Origin: Actinomycetota bacterium
GTDB lineage: Bacteria > Actinomycetota > Acidimicrobiia > Spongiisociales > ZC4RG35
DNA: 21,010 bases
Assembly: GCA_022615295.1 (NCBI GenBank)
Contig: JAKEHF010000008.1
Span: 1-21,010, forward strand
Direction: 5' to 3'
Below the pieces are notes generated by a model. The model did no database searches. It was given only the letters and a program-made list of their open reading frames with translations, and was not told the origin of the DNA. Positions 14,480 to 21,010 of this stretch are shown here, in pieces. The position numbers and the translations under genes are program-made. How positions within the stretch are numbered: position 1 is the first letter of the stretch; the number at the start of each line of letters is the position of its first letter.

Positions 14480-15687
14480 TGCCCTGGGTCACCGACATCC
14501 ACCCTGAAAAGACCGAGCTCGACTCCTGCGTCCAGTGCGGATTGTGTCTTCCGGTGTGCCCGACTTTCCGTCTCACCGGGCGGGAGACGGCATCTCCCCG
14601 GGGACGTCTCCAGGCGATGAGCGCTGTCGACCAAGGGGTCGCCGTGGTCGATGAGACCTTCGCCAGGATCATCGACTTCTGTCTGGGGTGCCGGGCTTGC
14701 GAGCCGGTGTGCCCGGGTCTCGTCCCCTATGGCCGGACCCTGGAGGGGGCGAGGGCGGAGATCGATGCCCAGCTCCCAGATCGGGAGCGACAGCTCAGTT
14801 TCCTGCTCGGCAGGGTCGTCCCGAGCCGTCGTCTCCTCGACCTCGCCACCGGGCTGCTCCGTCTCGCCCAGTCCGTTGGTCTCATCCGTCTCGTCCCGGC
14901 CCGGATGCGACGGATGGTGGGCGGGGTCAGGTCGCTGTGGGGGAGGGGGAGAGCCACCCTGGGTCATGCCGGCGGGAGCGGTGTGTCGGGGAGTGTGGGG
15001 TTGCTGGTCGGGTGTGTACAGGACGAGTGGTTCCGTCCGGTCAATCGGGCTGCGGTCACCCTTCTCGAGTTGGCCGGCCATCGGGTGGAAGCCCCGGTGG
15101 CGCAGACCTGCTGTGGGGCTCTGGCCGCCCATGCCGGGAAGAGCGAGATCGCCGCCAGGCTGGCGGAGAGAAACGTCTCCGCCCTGAGCGGTTACGACCA
15201 GGTTGTGGCTACCGCCGCCGGGTGCTCGGCACATCTCGCCGGATACGCCCACTGGGGGGGCGCCTCCCTGGCGGGGAGAGCGGTCGACGTCACGGTCATG
15301 GTCTCGGAGGCGATCCGCTCCGGGCGTCTTCCCCAGGTCGACGGCGACCGAGGACCTATCGCCGTCCAGGACCCCTGCCATCTCCGGCACGCCCAACGAG
15401 TGACGAGGGAGCCACGGCGCATCCTCGAAGCCGCGGGGTACGAGGTGGTCGAGATCGACCCAGCGGGCATGTGCTGTGGCGCCGCCGGTCTCTACACGAT
15501 GCTTCAGCCCGAGGCCTCGAGCCGTCTCGGCGCTCAGAAGGCGGCCCAGGTCCGGACGACCGGGCTGACACGGGTTGCCTCGGCTAACCCGGGCTGTGAG
15601 ATGCAGCTGCGCACACATCTCGGCGACGATTACGAGATAGCCCACCCCATCGAGTGGTACCTACGGGCGCTGCAGAGTGGGGGGTAG
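14479..15687 (+). CDS. glcF: Glycolate oxidase iron-sulfur subunit GlcF
   Basis: GlcF carries electrons from the flavin subunits toward the membrane quinone pool. The 402-residue product has two ferredoxin-like 4Fe-4S motifs near the N-terminus (CVQCGLCLPVCP, CLGCRACEPVCP). Two cysteine-rich CCG modules in the C-terminal half are seen at TCCGALAAHAGK and GMCCGAAGLYTM. The length is normal for the family. The ATG lies inside the glcE stop (TGATG). Together glcDEF is complete; no GntR-type glcC regulator and no glycolate permease lies in this window. A multi-pass membrane protein gene follows 13 nt after the stop. Confidence 0.95.
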   Translation: MPWVTDIHPEKTELDSCVQCGLCLPVCPTFRLTGRETASPRGRLQAMSAVDQGVAVVDETFARIIDFCLGCRACEPVCPGLVPYGRTLEGARAEIDAQLPDRERQLSFLLGRVVPSRRLLDLATGLLRLAQSVGLIRLVPARMRRMVGGVRSLWGRGRATLGHAGGSGVSGSVGLLVGCVQDEWFRPVNRAAVTLLELAGHRVEAPVAQTCCGALAAHAGKSEIAARLAERNVSALSGYDQVVATAAGCSAHLAGYAHWGGASLAGRAVDVTVMVSEAIRSGRLPQVDGDRGPIAVQDPCHLRHAQRVTREPRRILEAAGYEVVEIDPAGMCCGAAGLYTMLQPEASSRLGAQKAAQVRTTGLTRVASANPGCEMQLRTHLGDDYEIAHPIEWYLRALQSGG

Positions 15688-15690
15688 GCT
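15685..15690 (+). promoter_or_regulatory. Possible -10 box before the membrane protein gene
   Basis: TAGGCT fits TANNNT and lies 10 nt before the ATG at 15701. Its first three bases are the glcF stop codon, so part of the match is forced and the evidence is weak. Confidence 0.25.
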
Positions 15691-15700
15691 CGCCTCCTCG

Positions 15701-16288
15701 ATGACGGTCACCCAGAGCTCGCGGCTGGCGATGCTGAAACGTTACGGGGTGCTCGCTTACGGCGCCTTCGGGACGATGCTCGACGTGGGTCTCATGGTGC
15801 TCGGGAGTCTGCTGGTCGGGCTCTCGGTGTCGGTTCTGCTCGCGGGTCTCGGAATCGTCGACACGGTGCCGATGGACCTGTCCACCGGGGCCATGCTGGT
15901 CTCCGGTCTGGTGCTCGCCGTTGTCGGGTTGTTCTGCCTCGGTCTCGCCTCGGAGGGCCCGCTGGGCCGAGGGCGGCGTCTCGTCGGATACAAGCTGCTC
16001 GAGGTCGGCATCGGCCGCACCATCGCCGTGTTCCTCATCGGTCTCGCCGCGCTGGCGGGACACGACCTCCTCGAGGGGCTCGTCGACGGGCTCCCCGCAC
16101 CTCTCCACGCCGGTGTCGCCGGTCTCCGTGCGGTGGCGGTGGCCGGTCTCGTCGGTATGCCCCTCGTCGGGGTACCCCTCTCGTTGCTGCTCCGTGGGGC
16201 ACCGGTGGATAGCCGCTGGCTGCACGACGCCGACGTCCCGGTACTCTTCGTGGTGTGGGTGACGGGGGCGCTGATCGCCCTCAGCTGA
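15701..16288 (+). CDS. Multi-pass membrane protein of unknown function
   Basis: A 195-residue hydrophobic protein with about five predicted transmembrane segments (about 28-52, 62-82, 103-119, 142-164, 178-194). A basic loop follows helix 2 (RGRRLVGYK, about 90-98), and a His/Asp/Glu-containing stretch (HDLLEGLVDG) lies between helices 3 and 4. I recognise no family. It follows glcF by 13 nt, so it may be co-transcribed; a role as a membrane partner or carrier for the glycolate system is conceivable but unsupported. There is no clear ribosome binding site; a GTG at 15677 overlapping glcF is an alternative start. Its stop overlaps that of the convergent acetyltransferase gene within the palindrome TCAGCTGA. 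Confidence 0.75.
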   Translation: MTVTQSSRLAMLKRYGVLAYGAFGTMLDVGLMVLGSLLVGLSVSVLLAGLGIVDTVPMDLSTGAMLVSGLVLAVVGLFCLGLASEGPLGRGRRLVGYKLLEVGIGRTIAVFLIGLAALAGHDLLEGLVDGLPAPLHAGVAGLRAVAVAGLVGMPLVGVPLSLLLRGAPVDSRWLHDADVPVLFVVWVTGALIALS

Positions 16289-17111
16289 GACCGAGGGTGT
16301 AGATCAGGATGAGAGCCGGGTCGGCGCCGAGACGGGAAAGTGTCTCCTCGATCCAGGCAAGCCTGGGGATCATGAGACCCAGCTCCGTTACGTCCCGGGA
16401 GCGGGCCATGGAGACGACCCCCTCGATCACTTGCGGGGCGTCCTCGGGCGCCGTCGCCAGCCAGCCGCAACGCATCCAGTCCGGCTCCGGCTGTTCCACC
16501 AATGCCCATCCTCCCTGCGACTGGTAGAGCTCGCCGGCAGAAGCCGCACGCGCCAGGTCGTCGAACCTCGTCTTCCTCCAGCGCCAGCCAACCGAGATCA
16601 GCTCCTTCCCGGCGTGGGCCAGCTCGCTGCCCGCCCAATAGAGCCAGGCAGCCTCGACGTCACCGGTAGGTGCCATTGGTGATGTCGTGACACTCACGGT
16701 CCTCGGTTCGATCACGGCATAGCACCACGTCGAGGTGTGTCTGTATCCCAGCGCCTCCACCTGTCTCCGCGCCGCGGTGTTGTCATCCTCCGTGGCGAGC
16801 CTGGCGACGAGCGCCCCCCGCCCCCGGGCCCATTCGGTCCCCGCCCGGTTCAGCGTCGACCCCAGCCCCGACCGTTTCAGCGCAGGGTGCACCCTGGCCC
16901 CTTCCAGCCATGCCTCGGTGGGAGAGAGCAACACCGTGTTGGCGACGGCCACAGGTCGGTCGTCGTCATCGACGGAGACCATTGGCATCGAGTCGGGGTC
17001 TTCGACCCATCCGGGGAGGCGTTGGGCGACATAGTCGCCCCATTCGAAGGTGTCTGCGGTCCAGGGTGCGATCAGGGGCACATCCTCAAGACGCGCCGGT
17101 CTCGTCCTCAC
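16281..17111 (-). CDS. GNAT-family acetyltransferase with a second lobe
   Basis: A 276-residue protein. The N-terminal part begins VRTRPARLEDVPLIAPWT and contains the acetyl-CoA-binding motif VHPALKRSGLGSTLNRAG (about 74-91, with the K-R-S-G-L-G loop) and the following LATEDDNTAARRQVEALGY, all typical of GNAT N-acyltransferases. The C-terminal half (about 140-276) lacks an acetyl-CoA loop and may be a degenerate second GNAT lobe. The acceptor substrate is unknown. The GTG start at 17111 shares GTGA with the argS stop, so translation is coupled to argS. The frame is open further upstream, but those residues lie inside argS and look unlike the family. Confidence 0.85.
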   Translation of the reverse strand: MRTRPARLEDVPLIAPWTADTFEWGDYVAQRLPGWVEDPDSMPMVSVDDDDRPVAVANTVLLSPTEAWLEGARVHPALKRSGLGSTLNRAGTEWARGRGALVARLATEDDNTAARRQVEALGYRHTSTWCYAVIEPRTVSVTTSPMAPTGDVEAAWLYWAGSELAHAGKELISVGWRWRKTRFDDLARAASAGELYQSQGGWALVEQPEPDWMRCGWLATAPEDAPQVIEGVVSMARSRDVTELGLMIPRLAWIEETLSRLGADPALILIYTLGLS

Positions 17112-18874
17112 ATCCGTTCGGGGACTTCGATGCCGAGGAGTTGAAGAGCACGCTCCAACGTGCCCAGTGTCCAGACGGCGAGCGCCATCCAAGAGCCCCG
17201 TCTCGTCGGGTCCTCCTCGGAGAGGATGTGACACTCGTCGTAGAAGCGGTTGAACTCGCCGGCCACTCCGAAGGCATAGTCGGCCAGGTGATTGGGAGCC
17301 CTCAGGTCGAGACTGCGTTGCAGGGCCTCGCCAAACCCGAGGAGCGCCAACATGAGATCACGCTCGACCTCGAGCATCGGGGCGGCGATCGCACCGGCGG
17401 GGATCTGTCGCTCGGCCGCCAAACGCAGGATCGACTTGATCCGCACTGCGGCGTACTGCAAATAGGGCCCGGTCTTGCCCTCGAACGAGCTGAACCTGTC
17501 GAGGTCGAAGACGTAGTCCGAGCTCCGGTTGTTGATCAGGTCACCGAACTTGAGGGCGGCGATGCCGACTTGGGTGGCTATCGACTGTCGCTCCGGGTCC
17601 GGGTACTCCTCGGCGAGGTGGGCCTCGTCGAGACGGGAGCGGGCGGCCCCCGTGATGAGCCGGATGACGTCGCCGAGACTCACCACACCGCCGGCCCTGG
17701 TCTTGAACGGCTTCCCGTCGGGGCCGTTCATCGTCCCGAACTCGATGTGCTCCAGTCTCACCTCGGGTGGTGCGATCCCCCCCTTGCGGGCGGCCCTGAA
17801 GACCTGGGTGAAGTGGTCCGACTGGCGACGATCGACCACGTAGAGGATGAGCTCGGCGCCGAGCTCGCTGACCCGCATGTCGATGGTGGCCAGGTCGGTG
17901 GTCGAGTAGAGGTAGCCCCCGGTGCGCGACTCGAGGATCAGCGGCGGCCACTCCCTCTTGTCGTCGGGGAGCCCGACGTCGACGACGAGGGCGCCCTCGG
18001 ACTCGACCGCCACACCTTGGGTCTTGAGACGCTCAACCATCGAGTCGATCCGATCGTGGACGTCGGATTCGCCGTACCACAGGTCGAAGTTCACTCCGAG
18101 GGCGGCGAAATCGGCGCGTTGGGACCCTTCGGACACCCTCTTCATGTGACGCCACAGGGCGCGGTAGCCAGGGTGGTCGCCTTGCTGCAACACGACAGTG
18201 ACCTCCCTCGCCCTCTGGGCGAACTCCTCATCGCTACGCGCCCTCTCGCTGGCCTCGGGGTAGATGCGCTGGAGGTCCTCGAGGGTGACCGGCGACTCGG
18301 CGGGATAAGTCTCCAGGTCGGGGCGGAGGAAGGGGAGGTCGGGCCGCTCCTCGGCGAGGGCTGCGATGAGCAGACCCATCTGGAATCCCCAGTCACCGAA
18401 GTGGGGGTCGCGGATCACCTTGTGACCGGCGAAGGCGAACTGTCGAGCCAGCGAGTCGCCGATGATGGTGGCGCGGAGATGGCCGACGTGCATCGCCTTG
18501 GCCACATTGGGACCGGCATAGTCGACGACCACCGTCATCGGCGTGGTGGCGGCGTCGAACCCGAGATGGGGATCGGCTCGCGAGCGCTCGGACCAGAGAC
18601 CGAGGGCGTCGTCGGCGACGTCGATGTTCACAAACCCCGGCCCGGCAGTCGTGGCAGAGACGATCTCGGGATGCTCGCGGAGACGACCGGCAACCGCCTC
18701 CGCCAGCTCGGCGGCGGGGCGACCTGTTTCGCGAGCCGCGGTCATCGCCCCGTTGCACTGGAACTGGGCGAGATCGGGTCGCTGTGAGCGCACCACCACA
18801 CCATGGGCGGGTTCGAGCCCGAGCTCGGCGAACACCCGACCCGTCAGATCGGTGAGATGGGTCAGCAAGGACAT
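17108..18874 (-). CDS. argS: Arginyl-tRNA synthetase
   Basis: ArgRS is a class I synthetase that charges tRNA-Arg. The 588-residue protein has the N-terminal additional domain that recognises the tRNA elbow, the HIGH-type motif in AKAMHVGHLRAT (129-132), DPHFGDWGFQMGLL, the segment LYSTTDLATIDMRV and EFGTMNGPDGKPFKTRAGGVVSL. It ends with the helical anticodon-binding domain and the terminal WTLGTLERALQLLGIEVPERM. A canonical KMSKS is missing, which is normal for many ArgRS; the KTRAGG segment takes that place. The ATG at 18874 has no ribosome binding site, but TAACCT lies 9 nt before it, and the 53-bp inverted repeat lies just upstream. It follows the E1 gene and overlaps the GNAT gene. Confidence 0.96.
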   Translation of the reverse strand: MSLLTHLTDLTGRVFAELGLEPAHGVVVRSQRPDLAQFQCNGAMTAARETGRPAAELAEAVAGRLREHPEIVSATTAGPGFVNIDVADDALGLWSERSRADPHLGFDAATTPMTVVVDYAGPNVAKAMHVGHLRATIIGDSLARQFAFAGHKVIRDPHFGDWGFQMGLLIAALAEERPDLPFLRPDLETYPAESPVTLEDLQRIYPEASERARSDEEFAQRAREVTVVLQQGDHPGYRALWRHMKRVSEGSQRADFAALGVNFDLWYGESDVHDRIDSMVERLKTQGVAVESEGALVVDVGLPDDKREWPPLILESRTGGYLYSTTDLATIDMRVSELGAELILYVVDRRQSDHFTQVFRAARKGGIAPPEVRLEHIEFGTMNGPDGKPFKTRAGGVVSLGDVIRLITGAARSRLDEAHLAEEYPDPERQSIATQVGIAALKFGDLINNRSSDYVFDLDRFSSFEGKTGPYLQYAAVRIKSILRLAAERQIPAGAIAAPMLEVERDLMLALLGFGEALQRSLDLRAPNHLADYAFGVAGEFNRFYDECHILSEEDPTRRGSWMALAVWTLGTLERALQLLGIEVPERM

Positions 18875-18883
18875 GGGCCGCCC

Positions 18884-18889
18884 AGGTTA
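18884..18889 (-). promoter_or_regulatory. -10 box for argS
   Basis: TAACCT (minus strand, 18889-18884) fits TANNNT and lies 9 nt before the argS ATG. The matching -35 position (about 18912-18907) falls on the perfect palindrome GTGAAGATCTTCAC at 18905-18918. Confidence 0.45.
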
Positions 18890-18897
18890 GGACCCCA

Positions 18898-18950
18898 CCG
18901 TTCTGTGAAGATCTTCACGTACATAGCCCCAGCAGATCTTCACGGAACGG
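18898..18950 (-). repeat. 53-bp inverted-repeat element, copy 2 (before argS)
   Basis: Plus-strand arms CCGTTCTGTGAAGATCT (18898-18914) and AGATCTTCACGGAACGG (18934-18950) pair at 16 of 17 positions with one G-T, around a 19-nt centre. The left arm extends into a perfect 14-bp palindrome (18905-18918). The element begins 7 nt after the E1 stop and ends 8 nt before the argS -10 box, read in the minus direction. It matches copy 1 (11957-12009) over its whole length. Confidence 0.8.
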
Positions 18951-18957
18951 GGGTTTG

Positions 18958-20757
18958 TCAGTACTTGGCCAGCTCCTGGGCCTTCTCCACGATGGTCTCG
19001 GGTGTGGGGTAGAGGGCATTCTCCAGGGACCCGGCGTAGGGCATGAGGGGCACCTCGGGGAGTGCGTAACGCTTGACCGGGGCGTCGAGCCACTCGAAGG
19101 TCTTGTCGGCGATCTGGGCGGCGATCTCGGCGCCGAACCCCCCGAACTCGTTGTCCTCATGGATGATGAGGGCGCGTGATGTCTTCTTCACCGACTCCTC
19201 GATGGTCGGCCAGTCGAGGGGCTTGAGACTCCTCAGGTCGATGACCTCCGGGCTGGTTCCCAACTCCTCGAGGACAGGGACCGCCTCCATGGCGAAGTGG
19301 GCCATCGCCCCGTAGGCGATGATCGTCAGGTCGGTCCCGGCATGTCTGATCGCCGCCTTCCCCAGCGGCACCCGGTGCTCGCCGGCGGGGAAGGGCCCAC
19401 GGGCCAGCCTGTAGAGCTTCTTCGGCTCGATGAACATCACCGGGTCCGGGTCCTCGAAGGCGGTGTGGAGAAGACCCTTGACGTCGGCCGGTGTCGAGGG
19501 GATGACCACCTTGAGACCGGGGACGTGGGCGTAGTAGGCCTCTATCGACTGGGAGTGGTACTGCGCACCATGGATCCCGGCGCCGTATGGGGTTCTGATG
19601 ACGATGGGGCAGTTCCAGTCCCCGTTCGAGCGATAGCTGATACGGGCCGCCTCGGAGACGATCTGGTCGAAGGCGGGGTGGATGTAGTCGGCGAACTGGA
19701 TCTCGGGGATGACGCGGTAACCGGTCGCCGACATCCCGATGGCGCAGCCGATGATCGACGACTCCGCGATGGGGGTGTTGAAGCACCGGTCCGCGCCGAA
19801 ACGCTCGGTCAGGCCCTGGGTGGCCTTGAAGACACCTCCTTTTTCCCTGGCCACGTCTTCACCGAACACGATTGCGTCGGGATGGGCCTCGAGGATCTCG
19901 TGGAGAGTCATGTTGATCGCGGTGATCATGTTGACCCTGTCCCCGACCGGCTCCGGCTCCGGGGACACGGCGGCGGGGCCCGGCGTCACAACCTTTGCGT
20001 AGATCCGGCTCTGCGGCTCGTCGGGGTTTGCCGCACCCTCCGCCCTCTCGACGGAGTCGGCGATCGTCGTCGAAACCTCGTTGTCGATCCGAGCCTCCTC
20101 GGCTTCGGTGAGGAGACGATGCTCTATGAGGTATTGACGGAGACGGGCGACCGGGTCCTTCTTGCGCCAGCGCTCGACCTCCTCTTTGTCCCGATACAGC
20201 GTGTCGTTGTCGTCGGAGGTGTGGGCGTAGTACCGATAGGTCTGCGCCTCGATCAGGCTGGGCCCCTCCCCGGAGCGCGCGCGACGCACCGCCTCCTGCA
20301 TTGTGGCCAGCACAACCAGCGGGTCGTTCCCGTCGATGCGATGACCGGGGAAGCCATAGCCGGCGGCACGGGCGGCGACACTCCCTGCCACCTGCTCATC
20401 TGAGGGCACCGAGATCGCGTAGTGGTTGTTCTCGATGACGAAGATCAGGGGCAGATCGTGGATCCCCGCCCAGTTCATGGCCTCGTGCCAGTCCCCCTCG
20501 GAGGTGGCGCCCTCGCCGCCGTAGACCACGGCTACGGCGTCCGATCCGCCGGTCTTCAACCCATGTGCGATGCCGGCAGCGTGGGGGAACTGGGTCCCGA
20601 TGACCGAGGACTGGGTGAAGACCCTCTTTTCCCGAGACGACCAGTGGCTGGGTAGCTGGCGTCCCCCCGACATTGGGTCGTCACCTTTGGCGAACACCCC
20701 GAGGAAGATCTCATATGGGGTGAACCCCCAGGCGAGGCCGACCCCCATGTCGCGGTA
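18958..20757 (-). CDS. Fused alpha-beta E1 of a 2-oxoacid (branched-chain type) dehydrogenase, N-terminus missing
   Basis: E1 decarboxylates a 2-oxoacid with thiamine diphosphate and transfers the acyl group to lipoylated E2. About 600 residues are recognisable. The alpha part runs from YRDMGVGLAWGFTP through SGGRQLPSHWSS, the ThDP motif GGEGATSEGDWHEAMN...ENNHYAISVP, and RYYAHTSDDNDTLYR. The last is typical of branched-chain rather than pyruvate dehydrogenases. A Pro/Glu-rich linker (about 19990-19935) joins it to the beta part (NMTLHEILEAHPDAIVFGEDV, PIAESSIIGCAIGMSATGYR, TPYGAGIHGAQYHSQ, IHEDNEFGGFGAEIA). The first Asp of the usual GDG ThDP motif is Glu, a known variant. The normal N-terminal 70-80 residues are replaced, in frame, by unrelated sequence beyond 20757. 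No E2/E3 gene is visible. Confidence 0.9.
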   Translation of the reverse strand, partial: YRDMGVGLAWGFTPYEIFLGVFAKGDDPMSGGRQLPSHWSSREKRVFTQSSVIGTQFPHAAGIAHGLKTGGSDAVAVVYGGEGATSEGDWHEAMNWAGIHDLPLIFVIENNHYAISVPSDEQVAGSVAARAAGYGFPGHRIDGNDPLVVLATMQEAVRRARSGEGPSLIEAQTYRYYAHTSDDNDTLYRDKEEVERWRKKDPVARLRQYLIEHRLLTEAEEARIDNEVSTTIADSVERAEGAANPDEPQSRIYAKVVTPGPAAVSPEPEPVGDRVNMITAINMTLHEILEAHPDAIVFGEDVAREKGGVFKATQGLTERFGADRCFNTPIAESSIIGCAIGMSATGYRVIPEIQFADYIHPAFDQIVSEAARISYRSNGDWNCPIVIRTPYGAGIHGAQYHSQSIEAYYAHVPGLKVVIPSTPADVKGLLHTAFEDPDPVMFIEPKKLYRLARGPFPAGEHRVPLGKAAIRHAGTDLTIIAYGAMAHFAMEAVPVLEELGTSPEVIDLRSLKPLDWPTIEESVKKTSRALIIHEDNEFGGFGAEIAAQIADKTFEWLDAPVKRYALPEVPLMPYAGSLENALYPTPETIVEKAQELAKY

Positions 20758-21010
20758 GTTGTTGATCGCCGGGTTGATCATGGTCTTGCGGTCGGCCACG
20801 GCGAGGGGCACGCCGAAGCGCAGCGTGATCGCCAGGTCGAAGGACATCGTGTACACGCCCTCGCGCAGGAGCGAGGTCGAGACGAGCTCGCTCGGGGCAT
20901 CAACGTCAATCGGCTGCAGCAGCGACGCGTTGATCAGGCTGAAGGCGGTCGTGCTCGGGCCGATCCCCAGCGCCAAACAGCCGATGATCACCAGCGAAAA
21001 GCCGGGGTTC
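20758..21010 (-). pseudogene. Foreign-looking edge segment with an ABC permease (MacB/ADOP) fragment
   Basis: The frame continues from the E1 gene to the window edge, but the protein changes character. The stretch at 21010-20881 reads NPGFSLVIIGCLALGIGPST then TAFSLINASLLQPI...APSELV. This is the N-terminal signature of MacB/FtsX-type permeases, especially the ADOP proteins frequent in Acidobacteriota (pattern: NPGF-hydrophobic-LALGIG-TA-FS-N-LLRP). The next about 41 residues (20880-20758) match nothing I recognise. Codon use also shifts to CTG, GCG, AGC and CGC, whereas the resident genes favour CTC, GTC, CGT and CGG. I read this as an assembly chimera or, less likely, a real recombination joint. 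Confidence 0.7.

Noticed and set aside
17640..17730. Missing KMSKS in ArgRS as a sign of a defective enzyme.
   Set aside because: Loss of canonical KMSKS is normal in many arginyl-tRNA synthetases, and the remaining motifs are intact.
16910..18787. A 625-codon plus-strand open frame opposite argS.
   Set aside because: It is a composition artefact. The minus strand encodes a complete ArgRS, and the translated shadow shows no family motif.

Overview
This is a GC-rich, gene-dense bacterial segment. It has many GTG starts, 1- to 8-nt overlaps between consecutive genes, an adenylylatable type I glutamine synthetase, and -10 boxes placed directly in front of start codons. Together these suggest an Actinomycetota genome, perhaps Acidimicrobiia-like; this is inference from style and gene content, as no rRNA or other marker is present. 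Most genes are intact core-metabolism genes. No tRNA, rRNA, CRISPR array, insertion sequence or phage gene was found.

Layout. Minus strand 1-3762: the first codons of an unidentified gene at the left edge, then (in transcription order) corA, purA and purD, with purA and purD overlapping. Plus strand: glnA, with its own ribosome binding site, convergent with a dienelactone-hydrolase-like gene; an inverted repeat made of two palindromic arms lies between them. From 6148 to 7617 there are two divergent genes for small single-pass membrane proteins. A stand-alone Nfu N-terminal domain gene (minus) diverges from hyuA. The plus-strand hyuA-alkD-like-hyuB cluster has an AlkD-type DNA glycosylase gene embedded between the two hydantoinase/oxoprolinase subunits. 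Next comes glcD-glcE-glcF (glycolate/D-lactate oxidation) and a multi-pass membrane protein. The minus strand then carries a two-lobe GNAT acetyltransferase coupled to argS, and upstream of argS a fused alpha/beta E1 component of a branched-chain-type 2-oxoacid dehydrogenase.

Most notable. (1) A 53-bp inverted-repeat element occurs twice (11957-12009 and 18898-18950). Both copies have 17-nt arms and a 19-nt centre. Each sits right after a stop codon and just before the promoter of the next gene in the same direction (glcD, argS). It looks like a transcription-punctuation or operator module. (2) Many lead genes have a TANNNT box 6-10 nt before the start codon, which points to widespread leaderless transcription. 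(3) The right edge is chimeric: the E1 gene loses its N-terminus at about 20757 and continues in frame into a MacB/ADOP-type permease fragment with different codon usage, most simply an assembly misjoin.

How the genes fit together: purine synthesis (PurD, PurA), nitrogen assimilation (GlnA), Mg2+ uptake (CorA), use of small organic acids or lactam/hydantoin-type compounds (GlcDEF, HyuAB, dienelactone-hydrolase-like enzyme), branched-chain 2-oxoacid oxidation (E1), plus translation (ArgRS) and repair (AlkD-like).
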